A stretch of 64,000 nucleotides of DNA. Origin: Candidatus Latescibacterota bacterium (GTDB taxonomy: Bacteria; Latescibacterota; UBA2968; UBA8231). Shown here in pieces: positions 1 to 9,010 of the stretch (positions are counted from its first letter, which is position 1; each line of letters starts with the position of its first letter). The stretch is taken from assembly GCA_022819745.1 (NCBI GenBank), contig JAJEGS010000024.1:62001-126000 (forward strand), in the 5' to 3' direction. A program made the translations under genes and the position numbers. The notes under the pieces are model-generated. The model was not told the origin of the DNA. It saw nothing but the letters and a program-made list of their open reading frames with translations, and ran no database searches.

Positions 1-60
1 GACGGCGAGGCGGTCGAGGCTGGTGTAGGGCTGGCCAGCGCGGAGGATGGGTAGGTGCAT
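1..60 (-). CDS. 5' end of a leftward CDS, cut by the window edge (unknown function)
   Basis: On the minus strand an ATG at position 60 opens a frame that stays open to the window edge (20 codons, starting MHLPILRAGQPY). No strong ribosome-binding site precedes it. The divergent TonB receptor starts about 100 bases away, so this would form a divergent pair. The fragment is too short to assign a family; the call rests on the open frame and the position only. Confidence 0.35.
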   Translation of the reverse strand, partial: MHLPILRAGQPYTSLDRLAV

Positions 61-82
61 GAGTTTGGATTTTGGGTTAGAG

Positions 83-109
83 TTGGAGTAAGGGGTTACG
101 ATCTATAAT
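83..109 (+). promoter_or_regulatory. possible sigma-70-like promoter for the TonB receptor gene
   Basis: A TATAAT at 104-109 is preceded by TTGGAG at 83-88, with a 15-base spacer, which is short. It lies about 50 bases before the receptor start codon in an AT-rich divergent intergenic region. This is a motif match by eye only. Confidence 0.25.
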
Positions 110-156
110 CTATAAATCTGTAATCGCAGAACAAAACTCGGGGGCTCGATTAATTT

Positions 157-2280
157 ATGTTTAATCTGCGTCTCAGTTTAGTCGTCTTGGTTGCCATCGG
201 TATCGCGAATCAATTCCTAGACCGTGCGGCTGCGCAGGATGATTCTGAGAGGATTTATCAACTTGAAGAGACTGTTGTCACTGCGGAGCGGATAGAAAAC
301 TCACTTTTTGCATCTACCGCTGCTGTGTCGGTGCGTACCAGCGCTGAGATGGAGTTCCTGCCACTGAAAAACCTCGCCGCTGCGCTGGAAACTTTTCCGG
401 GAATTTCTTTTTTGCACCGCGATGGGTTGGGGCGCGATCCGTTGGCGACGTTGCGCGGTTTTTACGGTGGCGGCGAAGCAGAATATCTGCTGGTTATGAT
501 CGATGGAAGGCCGATCAATGAGCTTGAGAGAGGGTTGATGAATTGGAATGCCATTCCGCTGGCAAGTATTAGCTCAATTGAATTGCTGCGCGGGGGCGCG
601 TCTTCGCTGTACGGCGATGCTGCGATTGGTGGCGTTGTTAATGTGGTTACCTCTGGCGAGCATGCACCTCTAACGCAGGTTTCAGTAACGGGTGGGAACT
701 TTGGGTCACTGGGCGCGCAGGCTCGAACAGGTGGCCTTTGGAATGGGCGCGAGTATGTGGCATTTGGATCGGGGGAGCGACACACTGGGTTTCGAGATCA
801 TGCTGACCGCGCGGCAGAAAATCTTGGGGGTTCCTTTGCGCTACTGCAAAAACCCAACGGCTCACTTGCCGTTTCAACAACCCATCACTTCCAGCAATTT
901 GATGAACCCGGCCCATTGACTGGCGCTGAATTAGATGACGACCGTTCCCAATCTGCACCATTCTACAAGTTTGACCATACTACCGACCGAACGCATCGGG
1001 CGGCGATAACAGGTGATTATAATCTTCGCGATAGGGCCAAATTCTCCGGCGCGGTTTCCGGCGAGATCCGCGATTCCGACGCGGTCAGGACATTGCAACT
1101 GAGCCCCGAATTTGCCGACACCAAGAATCGTTTACTTACGGCTTCGCGCCTCACGAGTTCGCTGCAGTTGACGTTCGACCAACTAGGATTTCCCGGCAAA
1201 GATCGCCTCAGTCTTGGCATTGACGCGGGCGTGCATTCGCTCTCGTCCGAGTATTATCAGTTTCTTCTTGGTGGACTGGCTGACTATAGTGAGATGAGTT
1301 CTGTTGCGCGTGGCGCATTGGAGGAAAAGGGCGCTAGCACTCGGCGTTCGGCTGCTGGGTTCCTGCAGTACGAACTTACGCCGATGCAAACACTGCGCGT
1401 CGTCTTGGGAGTGCGCGCCGATATAATTCGCGATCAGTTTACCCCTAAAGCGCCGAGTGAAGGGGAGGAACAATCAACAACTCACGCGGAGTTGAGTCCA
1501 AAGGCGGGAGCGAATTTCCGTTATGTAAAAACAGAGCGGCATGTCGGCAACCTGTACGCCAACGTTGCGCGATCGTTCAAAGCTCCAACACTGGATCAGC
1601 TCTATGACCAGCGTTCAATTATCTTTGAAATCCCACCAAATCCTCCGTTCAAAGTCCTGCTTTCAAGTGTTGATTTAAATCCACAGTTTGGGACATCTGT
1701 TGAGGTGGGAGGTTATCATCATGCGGTGTTGTTCCCGAACCTCCTGTACGGCGAACTGTCGCTCGCGGCTTATACGATGGACATGAAGAATGAGTTGGAT
1801 TTTGACCTTCAGCAACTCAAGTACGTGAATATCGGCAAAAGCCGCCATCAGGGGATTGAGACGGGTCTCAGGCTTACGATGAAGCAGAACCTGAATTTGT
1901 TTCTCAACTACACCCACCAAGCCGCTAAATCTCAAATTGGCGAATATGCGGGCAAATTTCTGAAGGCGATCCCACGCGATGTGATCTACGGCGGCGTCAA
2001 TGCCGCACATAAGTCCGGCTTGGGTGGGAGCATAGTCGTTAAGTCTGCGAACCGCATTTTTCTCGATGACGCGAATGCGATTACACTGCCCAACTATAGC
2101 ACTGTGGATGTTCGGCTCAAATATCAAGTGGGTATAGTTGCGGCTACGCTTGATGTATTCAATATCTTTGATCGATCCTATAGTACAACGGGGTACCCCG
2201 ACGCATCGGGAAGTGGGCATAGCTACTTCTATCCAGCCTCTGGACGACATGTGCGCTTTGGTTTTCAACTTCAGCATTGA
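157..2280 (+). CDS. TonB-dependent outer-membrane receptor
   Basis: 707-residue protein with an N-terminal signal peptide (hydrophobic stretch about residues 5-25), a TonB-box-like segment (EETVVTAER, about 37-45), a plug domain (about 50-165, with IDGRPINE and LRGGASSLYGDAAIGGVVNVVT-type features) and a long beta-barrel ending in an aromatic-rich strand (RHVRFGFQL). By family it imports a metal chelate, cobalamin or a sugar across the outer membrane using TonB energy. The substrate cannot be told from the sequence. No TonB/ExbBD or periplasmic binding genes lie beside it. Base composition is more AT-rich than most of the window. The ATG at 157 has no clear ribosome-binding site. Confidence 0.9.
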   Translation: MFNLRLSLVVLVAIGIANQFLDRAAAQDDSERIYQLEETVVTAERIENSLFASTAAVSVRTSAEMEFLPLKNLAAALETFPGISFLHRDGLGRDPLATLRGFYGGGEAEYLLVMIDGRPINELERGLMNWNAIPLASISSIELLRGGASSLYGDAAIGGVVNVVTSGEHAPLTQVSVTGGNFGSLGAQARTGGLWNGREYVAFGSGERHTGFRDHADRAAENLGGSFALLQKPNGSLAVSTTHHFQQFDEPGPLTGAELDDDRSQSAPFYKFDHTTDRTHRAAITGDYNLRDRAKFSGAVSGEIRDSDAVRTLQLSPEFADTKNRLLTASRLTSSLQLTFDQLGFPGKDRLSLGIDAGVHSLSSEYYQFLLGGLADYSEMSSVARGALEEKGASTRRSAAGFLQYELTPMQTLRVVLGVRADIIRDQFTPKAPSEGEEQSTTHAELSPKAGANFRYVKTERHVGNLYANVARSFKAPTLDQLYDQRSIIFEIPPNPPFKVLLSSVDLNPQFGTSVEVGGYHHAVLFPNLLYGELSLAAYTMDMKNELDFDLQQLKYVNIGKSRHQGIETGLRLTMKQNLNLFLNYTHQAAKSQIGEYAGKFLKAIPRDVIYGGVNAAHKSGLGGSIVVKSANRIFLDDANAITLPNYSTVDVRLKYQVGIVAATLDVFNIFDRSYSTTGYPDASGSGHSYFYPASGRHVRFGFQLQH

Positions 2281-2336
2281 GGGATATGACCGATGTCAAC
2301 CATAATAGAGTAAAGTTACATTGGAGTCTAAGAGAT

Positions 2337-2549
2337 ATGGATAATGGAGATTATCGAGGCAGGATTGCGGTTGATCCGCAAATTCACTTTGGTAAGCCTT
2401 GTGTTGCCGGAACCCGGATTCCCGTGGCTGACGTTCTCGAATTAGTGCGCGAGGGAATCTCGTTTAAGACGATTCTTTCTGACCATTTTCCAGACCTTCA
2501 AGAAGACGACATTCGCGCTTGTATCCATTATGCGATTGATTCGGCTTAA
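2337..2549 (+). CDS. DUF433 (VapB45-like) antitoxin-like protein, apparently without a toxin
   Basis: About 70 residues starting MDNGDYRGRI, with the DUF433 core (DPxIxFGKPCVAGTRIPVxDV, then a helical C-terminus ending in an IHYAIDSA-like segment). The frame is open from an ATG at 2277 that overlaps the receptor stop. I prefer the ATG at 2337 because GGAG lies about ten bases upstream and the family is usually about 70-75 residues. DUF433 proteins are commonly encoded next to a PIN-like (DUF5615) toxin; no such gene follows here, so it looks solitary. Role as antitoxin is inferred from family only. Confidence 0.7.
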   Translation: MDNGDYRGRIAVDPQIHFGKPCVAGTRIPVADVLELVREGISFKTILSDHFPDLQEDDIRACIHYAIDSA

Positions 2550-2584
2550 TCCCACGAATCTATCCTACCGCGATTTCGTTGGTC

Positions 2585-2935
2585 TCAAGAGTTGCTCAAC
2601 CGTTTTCGCGATCCGTCGATGACGATCAAGTGCTCCTGCCAATCTGGTTCTCGTTTGGGGCCTTCCAGCGCGTCGCAGGCGCGGAAGAACTCTTCAAGGT
2701 CGGCTGGGGATTTGAAGGGGTAGGACTGATGCTGTTCTTCGAGCCGTCGGTGGGCGGCGGCCCTGAACCTCTCCACACAGGGAATGTGGTCGCCTGTTAG
2801 TTCGTCGTAGAGATCTCTCAGGTTTTCTCGCAGTTCTTCTTGGGTTTCGCCTTGGGTCTAATAGTCGGGATAGCGCTCTAGATAGCCAAGCCACATATCG
2901 CCATCCTGCCAGTAGATGTACTTTTGATAATCCAT
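2585..2935 (-). pseudogene. HicB-like antitoxin gene broken by an in-frame TAG
   Basis: Reading leftward from an ATG at 2935, the first 25 codons give a typical HicB-type start (MDYQKYIYWQDG, then WLGYLERYPDY). Codon 26 is TAG at 2858-2860. The same frame then continues with the expected HicB continuation (TQGETQEELRENLRDLYDELTGD) and stays open to 2585, about 116 codons in total. HicB proteins bind HicA mRNA-interferase toxins. No HicA-like gene is recognisable nearby. The C-terminal 60 codons do not match the HicB core and are unassigned. A single-base nonsense change or a base-calling error would both explain this. Confidence 0.7.
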
Positions 2936-2977
2936 TGCGTACCTCTCTCGATATGATCTTAGCGTAGAACGTACACC

Positions 2978-4054
2978 TCAGTACACCCCCACCACCACAG
3001 ACTCCTGCAATTCCGTCAGCAGCCGCAAATCTTTAACCCCATCCCAAGGATACGCCTCAATCGGCGCAGCACGCTCAGCCTCATCGCGCTCAAGAAATCG
3101 GGGCATGAAAAATTCCTTAGTCAGGGTGGTGAGCATGACTTGGCCGGTCTCGCCGTAGCCGACCTTGCGCGAGGGGTCTTTGGGATCAACCAGCTCGATG
3201 ACGGCGCGTGGCTGCGGCGGGTAGTAAGTGATGGCGTACTCGTCGGCCGAGTCAAAGGGCTTGGGGCAGGCTAGGCCCATCAGGGTGTTGCCGTAGGTGG
3301 GTACAAAGGCGAGGCCGGGCACCAGCTCCTCGCGGGCGAAGCGGTGGAACTGGGCGTTCATTTCCGTGCCGCCGCAGAAGATGCCCTTAATGCCGAGCTT
3401 GGGCAGGGAGACTTTTTCGCAGAGGGCTTCGAGGAGGCGGGGCGTGGTGAAGACGCACTGCACGTTGTCGTGGGCCTTGAGGATTTTGAGCGCCTGCTCG
3501 ACAACGTGGGATTTGTAGGCTTCCAACTCGCGCATCTTGCCGGCGCGGATGAGTTCGTTGACCCAGCGCGGGTCGAGATCCACCATAAAGCACAAGCCGC
3601 CGCGTAGCTGAGCGAGATACTCGATGGCCAAGCGCAGGCGGCGCGGCCCCGAAGGCCCCAGCATCAGCCAGTCGGCTCCCTTGGGAAAACCTTCCTCGGA
3701 CAGGCTCTCGCTGTAGAGCGCGTAGTCGGTGTGGAAGTCGCGGATGTTGATGCGGTATTTGGGCAAGCCGGTCGAGCCGCCGGTCTCGAAAACGTAGATC
3801 GGCTCGTCGGCATAGGCTTTGGGCACCCACTGGCGCACTGGGCCGCCGCGCAGCCACTCGTCCTCAAAGTGCCCGAGTAGGGCCAAGTCGTCGTAGGAGT
3901 GGATTTTTTCGCGCGGGTCGAAGTCGAGTTGTTGCGCGTAGGAGAGCCAAAAGGGGCATCCGGTCTCGGGGCTGAAGTGCCACTCGACGATGGTGCGGAC
4001 GTGAGCGTCGAGGTCGTCGCGGGCGGCGGCGATTTTGTCTGGTGAAACGCTCAT
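2978..4054 (-). CDS. PaaK-like AMP-forming acyl/aryl-CoA ligase family protein
   Basis: 358 residues starting MSVSPDKIAAARDD. The adenylate-forming motif ETGGSTGLPKYR is near residue 115 and a second family feature (GTEMNAQFHRF) follows in the middle. The family activates carboxylates as acyl-adenylates, often to CoA esters. At about 360 residues it is shorter than canonical phenylacetate-CoA ligase (about 430) and seems to lack most of the mobile C-terminal lid, so the product could differ. The frame extends upstream to 4315, but that part overlaps the neighbouring propeller gene and is arginine-rich noise. The ATG at 4054 overlaps the upstream stop as ATGA, which argues for translational coupling. 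Confidence 0.75.
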   Translation of the reverse strand: MSVSPDKIAAARDDLDAHVRTIVEWHFSPETGCPFWLSYAQQLDFDPREKIHSYDDLALLGHFEDEWLRGGPVRQWVPKAYADEPIYVFETGGSTGLPKYRINIRDFHTDYALYSESLSEEGFPKGADWLMLGPSGPRRLRLAIEYLAQLRGGLCFMVDLDPRWVNELIRAGKMRELEAYKSHVVEQALKILKAHDNVQCVFTTPRLLEALCEKVSLPKLGIKGIFCGGTEMNAQFHRFAREELVPGLAFVPTYGNTLMGLACPKPFDSADEYAITYYPPQPRAVIELVDPKDPSRKVGYGETGQVMLTTLTKEFFMPRFLERDEAERAAPIEAYPWDGVKDLRLLTELQESVVVGVY

Positions 4055-5472
4055 TGGCTTTCTTCCGCGATGGCGAAGAGGGTGTTGCGGGAGGCGATGT
4101 ACAGGACGCCGTCGCGGGCGACTGGAGTGGTGTACACGGCGCTGCCCAGGTTGGTCTCGTGGAGTAATTCGAGCGTTTTGCTGGCCTTGAGCACATCGAC
4201 GTCGCCGTCTTCGTCGCCGATATAGACCTTGCCGTCGGCGACAAAGGGCGAGCCCCAAATCGCGGCGAAGGTGTCGTGGGTCCAGTGGTGGGTGCCGGTT
4301 TTGGCGTCGAGGCAATAGACGAAGCCGCTCAGGTCGGCGGCGTAGAGCAGGCCATCGGCAATGGCGACAGTGGAAATGGTGCGGTTGTAGTTTTTGTCGC
4401 CGAAGTGCCAGATTGCGCCTGTCTCGGTGATGTCGCCGGTGCCGCTGGCGTCAATGGCCCATAGGTGGCCCTCGCCTTCGCCGTGCTCGGGGTCTTGGCC
4501 GACGCCGAGATAGACTACGCCGTCGTGGAAGACGGGCGTGGAGACGAGGTTGTTGCGGGTGCCGCGGCCGCCCAATTCCCACACTGAATCCTTGGGATTG
4601 CAGTCGAATTTCCAGATCAGCTCGCCAGTGTCGGGAGCGAGGGCATAGACCCAGCCGTCGCCGCCGGGGAAGATCACTTGCTTGCGGCCACCGGCTTCGC
4701 CGTAGGCGGGATTGGCCCACTGGCCGTGCAAAATTTGGTCGCCGGGCAGGTCGCTGTCCCAGAGGAGGTCGCCGGTCTGCAGGTCGAGGGCGATGAAGCT
4801 GGGGGCAAAGGGGGCCGGGATGTGGATGTGGCCCTCATCGACTCCGTTGCTGGTTAGGGCGAAGAGGCGACCGTCCACACCTATGGGCGAGCTGGTGGCG
4901 AGGTTGTGGGGGAAGACGTCCAGCTCGGCGATCATGTCGAATTTCCAGATGAGATCCGCGTTGGTGGGCGCGGTGGCGGTCTCGTCGGCGATGGGGCCGT
5001 CGTTCTCGCCGTCGCGGAAGCCCTCGGTGTCGAGGCAGACGACTTCGGCGCGGTTGGAGACGTAGTAGAGGCGGTCGCCTTCGACATAAGGGGTGGAGCA
5101 GACGCCCTGCTGCGGCCAGTCGTTGACGCGGCCGGCCGGCAGCTTGGGATGGGCGATTTGCCAGAGGAAGGCACCGTCCTCTAAGGAAAAGGCCATCACC
5201 ACGCCGCGGTCGCCTTTGTGATTGGGATCGCGCTCGGCCTGGTTGTTGGTGCCGACGAAAATTTTGTCGCCGGCGATCAGGGGCCCGGCGTAGGTCTGCG
5301 AGCCGAGCGTGGCGCTCCACTTGACGTTGGTGCCGGTCTCGGTGTCCCAAGTGGTGGGCAGGTTTTGCTCGTCTGAGACTTGGTTGCGTCCCGGCGAGCC
5401 GCCCCACATGGCGGTTTGGGCACCAGCGGAGGCGGCTAGGGCGAGGATGAGGCTGCAAATAGTTAGAGTCAT
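4051..5472 (-). CDS. Secreted PQQ-type beta-propeller repeat protein
   Basis: 473 residues with a signal peptide (hydrophobic core then AASAGAQT) and repeated beta-propeller blades of the PQQ-quinoprotein type: recurrent GxxxWxx..., DGxVYxG-like and LDxxTGxxxW segments throughout (for example YALAPDTGELIWKF, YCLDAKTGTHHW). The family includes quinoprotein dehydrogenases, BamB and many structural propellers. I see no clear metal/PQQ-ligand pattern that would prove enzymatic activity. The ATG at 5472 overlaps the upstream stop as TAATG, and its own stop overlaps the ligase start, so three genes form one coupled leftward operon. A TTG two codons upstream is a less likely start. Confidence 0.8.
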   Translation of the reverse strand: MTLTICSLILALAASAGAQTAMWGGSPGRNQVSDEQNLPTTWDTETGTNVKWSATLGSQTYAGPLIAGDKIFVGTNNQAERDPNHKGDRGVVMAFSLEDGAFLWQIAHPKLPAGRVNDWPQQGVCSTPYVEGDRLYYVSNRAEVVCLDTEGFRDGENDGPIADETATAPTNADLIWKFDMIAELDVFPHNLATSSPIGVDGRLFALTSNGVDEGHIHIPAPFAPSFIALDLQTGDLLWDSDLPGDQILHGQWANPAYGEAGGRKQVIFPGGDGWVYALAPDTGELIWKFDCNPKDSVWELGGRGTRNNLVSTPVFHDGVVYLGVGQDPEHGEGEGHLWAIDASGTGDITETGAIWHFGDKNYNRTISTVAIADGLLYAADLSGFVYCLDAKTGTHHWTHDTFAAIWGSPFVADGKVYIGDEDGDVDVLKASKTLELLHETNLGSAVYTTPVARDGVLYIASRNTLFAIAEESQ

Positions 5473-7613
5473 TACCAAACTTTCAGGTTGTCGTAGTAGA
5501 TTTCAGCGGGAGAATAGCCGTAGATGCCGGGGCTGCCGCTGCGGTTGGGCAGGGGATCGACTGCTTGGATGCTCCACGTGGCTGGCTCTGGCTCGTCGCG
5601 GGGCCAGACTTTGCCGCGGATGTGGGCCATATCGCCTTCGAGTTCCACCTGCATCTTCATAGTGTACCAGACGCCGGTTTCCCAGGCGAAGGGCACGGTT
5701 TTGGCCATCCGCAGTTCGGCGGCCCAAGTGCGAATCTGCAACTGCTGGTGGTAGCCCATCATGTCGAGAGTGTAGCGATTTGCGATCAGGCCCATGTCGG
5801 GGACGGCGCGGCGCTTCTTGGTGCCGAGCAGGTCGGCTTGGATGGTGTAGCCGGTCTGGTCGGGTGCGCCGATGTAGGTGTTGGCGCGGTGCAGGCCGCG
5901 AGCGGCGGGCGGCTTGACCAGCACCTTGTTGCCTTCCATTTCGCGCACCTTGAATTTGGTGCCCGTGCCAATCCAAGCTGGTGAGGCGTCAACGGCGAAA
6001 CTCTCGAAGTCTTCGCTGTAGGTCGGTGGGGGTAACACGGCGATGCGAGCCTCAGCGGTCAACTCGCCGACACTGGCGACGATTTTGCCGCCGCTAGGGG
6101 CGTCCGCGAGGACGAGCGTATTGCCGTTGAGTTGGCCGACTGGACCGGAGAGTGTCCATGCGGCATAGATCGGGCCGATTAGGCGACCGTGCGCGTCGAA
6201 GGCTCGGGCGCGGAATGATACGCTGGCTCCGGGTTGGGCGACCACTTCGGCGGGGATGATTTGCAGGTGCGTCGGTGTTGCGTCTGGGGTGGCTTGCTCG
6301 CGTGGGTAGTTGGCTGTGGTCGCGGCGACGTTGAACGGTGCCGCTGGGTCGCCGAGGCAGTAAACGCCTGCTTCGGTGGAGAGGTAGATGCGACCGTAGG
6401 CTACGGCGGGCGAGCCGAATAGTTCGGCGGGCCGGCCGTCGGGCATGGCGATCTCGGCGAGGTCGAGGGTCTCGGCGGCGTCGGAGCCGGGAGCGACGAT
6501 GACAAAGCGGCCGTTGACTTCTGGCGCGTAGAGCCGGCCGTCGGCTAGCACGGGCGATCCCTTGCCGACGGTGCCGATGTTGTGCATCCAGTGGACTTGG
6601 CCCGTCTCGGCGTCGAGCGCGTGGATGTTGGCCGAGTTGTCGATGATGTACAAGCGGCCATCGTAGATGACTGGACTGGTATAGCCGGCGAAGACGCCGT
6701 CGTAGCGCCAGACTTCGTTGCCGGTGGCGTCGATGCAGACGACGCGGCCGAGGGCGGTGTTGTCGAGGTTTTCCTCGCCGTGGGCTGCGTACACTTTGTC
6801 GCTGGCGACGACGACTGAAGAGTTGATGCCGCGACGGCTGAGCTTGAAGCCCCACACGCTCTCTCCGGTGCGGATTTTCATGGCATAGATGGAGCCGTCG
6901 GCATTGCCGCCAATGAGCAAGCGGACGCCGTTGATGGTGGCGACGACGGGCACGGAGTACGTGGTGTCGAGCGGCCGGCCCCCCGGCGTGGCGATCCAGA
7001 CGAGTTCGCCGCTGCGCTTGTCAAAGGCGAAGTAGCGGTGGCGACCCGGCGTGTGGCTACCCCAATTGGAACTGAGATAGCTGATGATGACGAGGTCTTC
7101 ATCGACGACGGGCGTGTGGACGCGACCGCCGTAACCGGAGATGCGGCCGAATTCCTCGGTCAGGGAGCGCGACCATACTACCTTGCCGTCGCGATCGAAG
7201 CAGAGGAACAGTCCGCTGACAGTGTGGGCATAGACATAGCCGGTCTCTGGGTCGCCGGCGAGGCTGGCCCAGCCGACGCGGTTGAAGGGGATGGTGGTGT
7301 GGAAGATGTTGTAGGCGTGTTCCCAGAGCAGGGTGCCGTCTTGGGCGTCAAAGGCGGCGACAACGCCCTCATGTTCGACGCCCTCGCCGCGGCGACCGAT
7401 GACAAAGACTCGTCCGTCGAGGACGATGGGGGTCGAGCGGCCAGTGAAGTCGGCGTGCCAGATAGGCGACCAGGAGGCGACGAGGCCAGTCTCCTCGGAG
7501 ACGCCGTTTTGCGCTGGGCCGCGCCAGGAGGGCCAGTCGGCTGAATAGGCGCTGGAAGCGGCGAGTAGGAGGCCGAGAAGGGCGCAGGGAAGTTGCAGGC
7601 GGAGGTTGGGCAC
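5472..7613 (-). CDS. Secreted PQQ-type beta-propeller protein with C-terminal lectin-like domain
   Basis: 713 residues: signal peptide (ending near SSAYSA), an opening DWPSWRGPAQNGVS motif common in secreted planctomycete-type propellers, propeller blades to about residue 410, an Ig/macroglobulin-like segment (about 440-530, PAEVVAQPGASVSFRARAFD) and a C-terminal jelly-roll-like domain (about 540-713, starting EDFESFAVD and ending YYDNLKVW) like those found in laminin-G/concanavalin-type glycan-binding modules. First gene of the leftward operon with the second propeller and the ligase. Substrate and activity are unknown; surface glycan binding is an inference from the C-terminal fold. Confidence 0.8.
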   Translation of the reverse strand: MPNLRLQLPCALLGLLLAASSAYSADWPSWRGPAQNGVSEETGLVASWSPIWHADFTGRSTPIVLDGRVFVIGRRGEGVEHEGVVAAFDAQDGTLLWEHAYNIFHTTIPFNRVGWASLAGDPETGYVYAHTVSGLFLCFDRDGKVVWSRSLTEEFGRISGYGGRVHTPVVDEDLVIISYLSSNWGSHTPGRHRYFAFDKRSGELVWIATPGGRPLDTTYSVPVVATINGVRLLIGGNADGSIYAMKIRTGESVWGFKLSRRGINSSVVVASDKVYAAHGEENLDNTALGRVVCIDATGNEVWRYDGVFAGYTSPVIYDGRLYIIDNSANIHALDAETGQVHWMHNIGTVGKGSPVLADGRLYAPEVNGRFVIVAPGSDAAETLDLAEIAMPDGRPAELFGSPAVAYGRIYLSTEAGVYCLGDPAAPFNVAATTANYPREQATPDATPTHLQIIPAEVVAQPGASVSFRARAFDAHGRLIGPIYAAWTLSGPVGQLNGNTLVLADAPSGGKIVASVGELTAEARIAVLPPPTYSEDFESFAVDASPAWIGTGTKFKVREMEGNKVLVKPPAARGLHRANTYIGAPDQTGYTIQADLLGTKKRRAVPDMGLIANRYTLDMMGYHQQLQIRTWAAELRMAKTVPFAWETGVWYTMKMQVELEGDMAHIRGKVWPRDEPEPATWSIQAVDPLPNRSGSPGIYGYSPAEIYYDNLKVW

Positions 7614-7661
7614 GGCTAGTCCTTGGTAGAGCGGGAGTGGAAGTTAAACGTTCTTAAGTAC

Positions 7662-7689
7662 ATAATGAGCGCCGCCGATTCTTGTCAAC
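7662..7689 (-). promoter_or_regulatory. candidate promoter of the leftward beta-propeller operon
   Basis: On the minus strand a perfect TTGACA (7689-7684) is followed, after 16 bases, by CATTAT (7667-7662), about 50 bases upstream of the first propeller start codon. It sits in the 128-base divergent gap shared with the DUF362 gene. Confidence 0.4.
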
Positions 7690-7740
7690 CGACGGAGAAG
7701 TGTGCAAGTTGTCCGAGTCCATTCACAATCGGGAGGAGTT

Positions 7741-8952
7741 ATGAGCAATCAGAAAGATTACACTGTCCGCGCGACCCACTGTAGCCATCAAGCGTCGCTC
7801 GACGAAATTTACGACAGATTGGTGGCAATCACCGCGCCGTTGAGCCGGTCGTGGGCCAAGATCGAAAAGGCGCGGCGGATCGGCATCAAGATCAACATGC
7901 AGATGCGCACCAATAATATCCGCCGGATCGGCGGGCGGCGGCAGGAGCTGGTAGATGACGATGTGATGCGGGCGGTGCTGCGGCTTTTGCGGGAGCGTAG
8001 CGACGCGGAGATTTTCGCGCTCGACACCAGTGCTGCGCCGCCAGGTGAGCGTCCGGGCGATGATTTCAATGCTAGGCCAATCTTGGAGGAATTTGGCGTT
8101 GGATACGTCGAGGCCGGCGACCCGCCCTTTGAGCGTTACAAAGTGCCCGGCGGTGGGATCATGTTTTCCGAGTACCAGCTTTCTGCCGCCTTGGGCGAGG
8201 CCGACGCCTTTGTCTCGCTCGCCAAGATGAAAAACCACGGTTTTATGGGCATTACCCTGTGCCTGAAAAACCTCTTCGGTCTGCCGCCGATCCCGCCGCA
8301 CGGTCGCTTGCGCACGTACTTTCACCACGTTATCCGCCTCTCGTATGTCCTGCCCGATTTGGGGCTGATTGCCCAGCCTTGCCTCAACATCATCGACGGG
8401 CTGACCGGTCAGGCGCGCATGGAGTGGGGCGGCGAGGGCCGGATTGCCGACTGTTTGGTCGCTGGCGATCACGTTATTGCCACTGACGCCTGCGGCTCGT
8501 ACCTGATGGGCACCGATCCCCGGCTCGATTGGCCGACGCCACCTTTCCGCCGCGACCGCAGTCCGGTGGCAGTGGCGGCCGAGCACGGCTTTGGGACGGT
8601 GGACTCAGACGAGATCGACTTTGTCATGGAAGGACTGACGCCGCCGGTGGCCGAGTTCGATTCGGCGGAAGCCGATCCGCCGGAGCAGATCGCGCGACTG
8701 CGGCAGACGGCCAGCGAGCAGGCGCTTTTTTACCGCGACAACCAAGAGCGGATTTTGGACGCTCACGCTGACAAGTACGTCTTTTTGCAAGACGGCGAGG
8801 TGATTTGGAGTGGGCTCAAGCCCGAGGAAGCCGGGGCCGTGCAGAACGTCGCCGCAGGCAAGAAGGATCAGGCGGTTTGGCTCAAGCTAGCCGATCCAGC
8901 AGAGCGCGAGGGCGAGCGGATGGAGGTGTACGAGAAGATCTTGGCGGCTTGA
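7741..8952 (+). CDS. DUF362 domain protein (putative Fe-S associated)
   Basis: About 403 residues. The DUF362 pattern is clear: an N-terminal strand-rich region, GIKINMQMRT, and the conserved KMKNHGFMGITLCLKNLFG near the middle. DUF362 proteins are often linked to iron-sulfur proteins; no 4Fe-4S ferredoxin cluster (CxxCxxC) is visible here, so only the DUF362 part is present. I chose the ATG at 7741 because GGGAGGAG sits directly before it; a GTG at 7702 would add 13 residues. It begins a rightward run with two PhyH-family genes, an enolase-superfamily gene and a DapA-family gene. Function in that pathway is unknown. Confidence 0.8.
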   Translation: MSNQKDYTVRATHCSHQASLDEIYDRLVAITAPLSRSWAKIEKARRIGIKINMQMRTNNIRRIGGRRQELVDDDVMRAVLRLLRERSDAEIFALDTSAAPPGERPGDDFNARPILEEFGVGYVEAGDPPFERYKVPGGGIMFSEYQLSAALGEADAFVSLAKMKNHGFMGITLCLKNLFGLPPIPPHGRLRTYFHHVIRLSYVLPDLGLIAQPCLNIIDGLTGQARMEWGGEGRIADCLVAGDHVIATDACGSYLMGTDPRLDWPTPPFRRDRSPVAVAAEHGFGTVDSDEIDFVMEGLTPPVAEFDSAEADPPEQIARLRQTASEQALFYRDNQERILDAHADKYVFLQDGEVIWSGLKPEEAGAVQNVAAGKKDQAVWLKLADPAEREGERMEVYEKILAA

Positions 8953-9010
8953 AGGGACGGGTAGTCCTTCATACGCCGCTTAATGACCACCCGAATAGGA
9001 GCCACTATCT

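Noticed and set aside
4055..4315. N-terminal extension of the PaaK-like ligase
   Set aside because: Very arginine-rich, overlaps the propeller gene, and the ATG at 4054 overlaps the upstream stop as ATGA.
6094..6855. 253-residue frame on the same strand as the propeller gene
   Set aside because: Arginine-rich frameshifted reading of the propeller coding region with no start signal.
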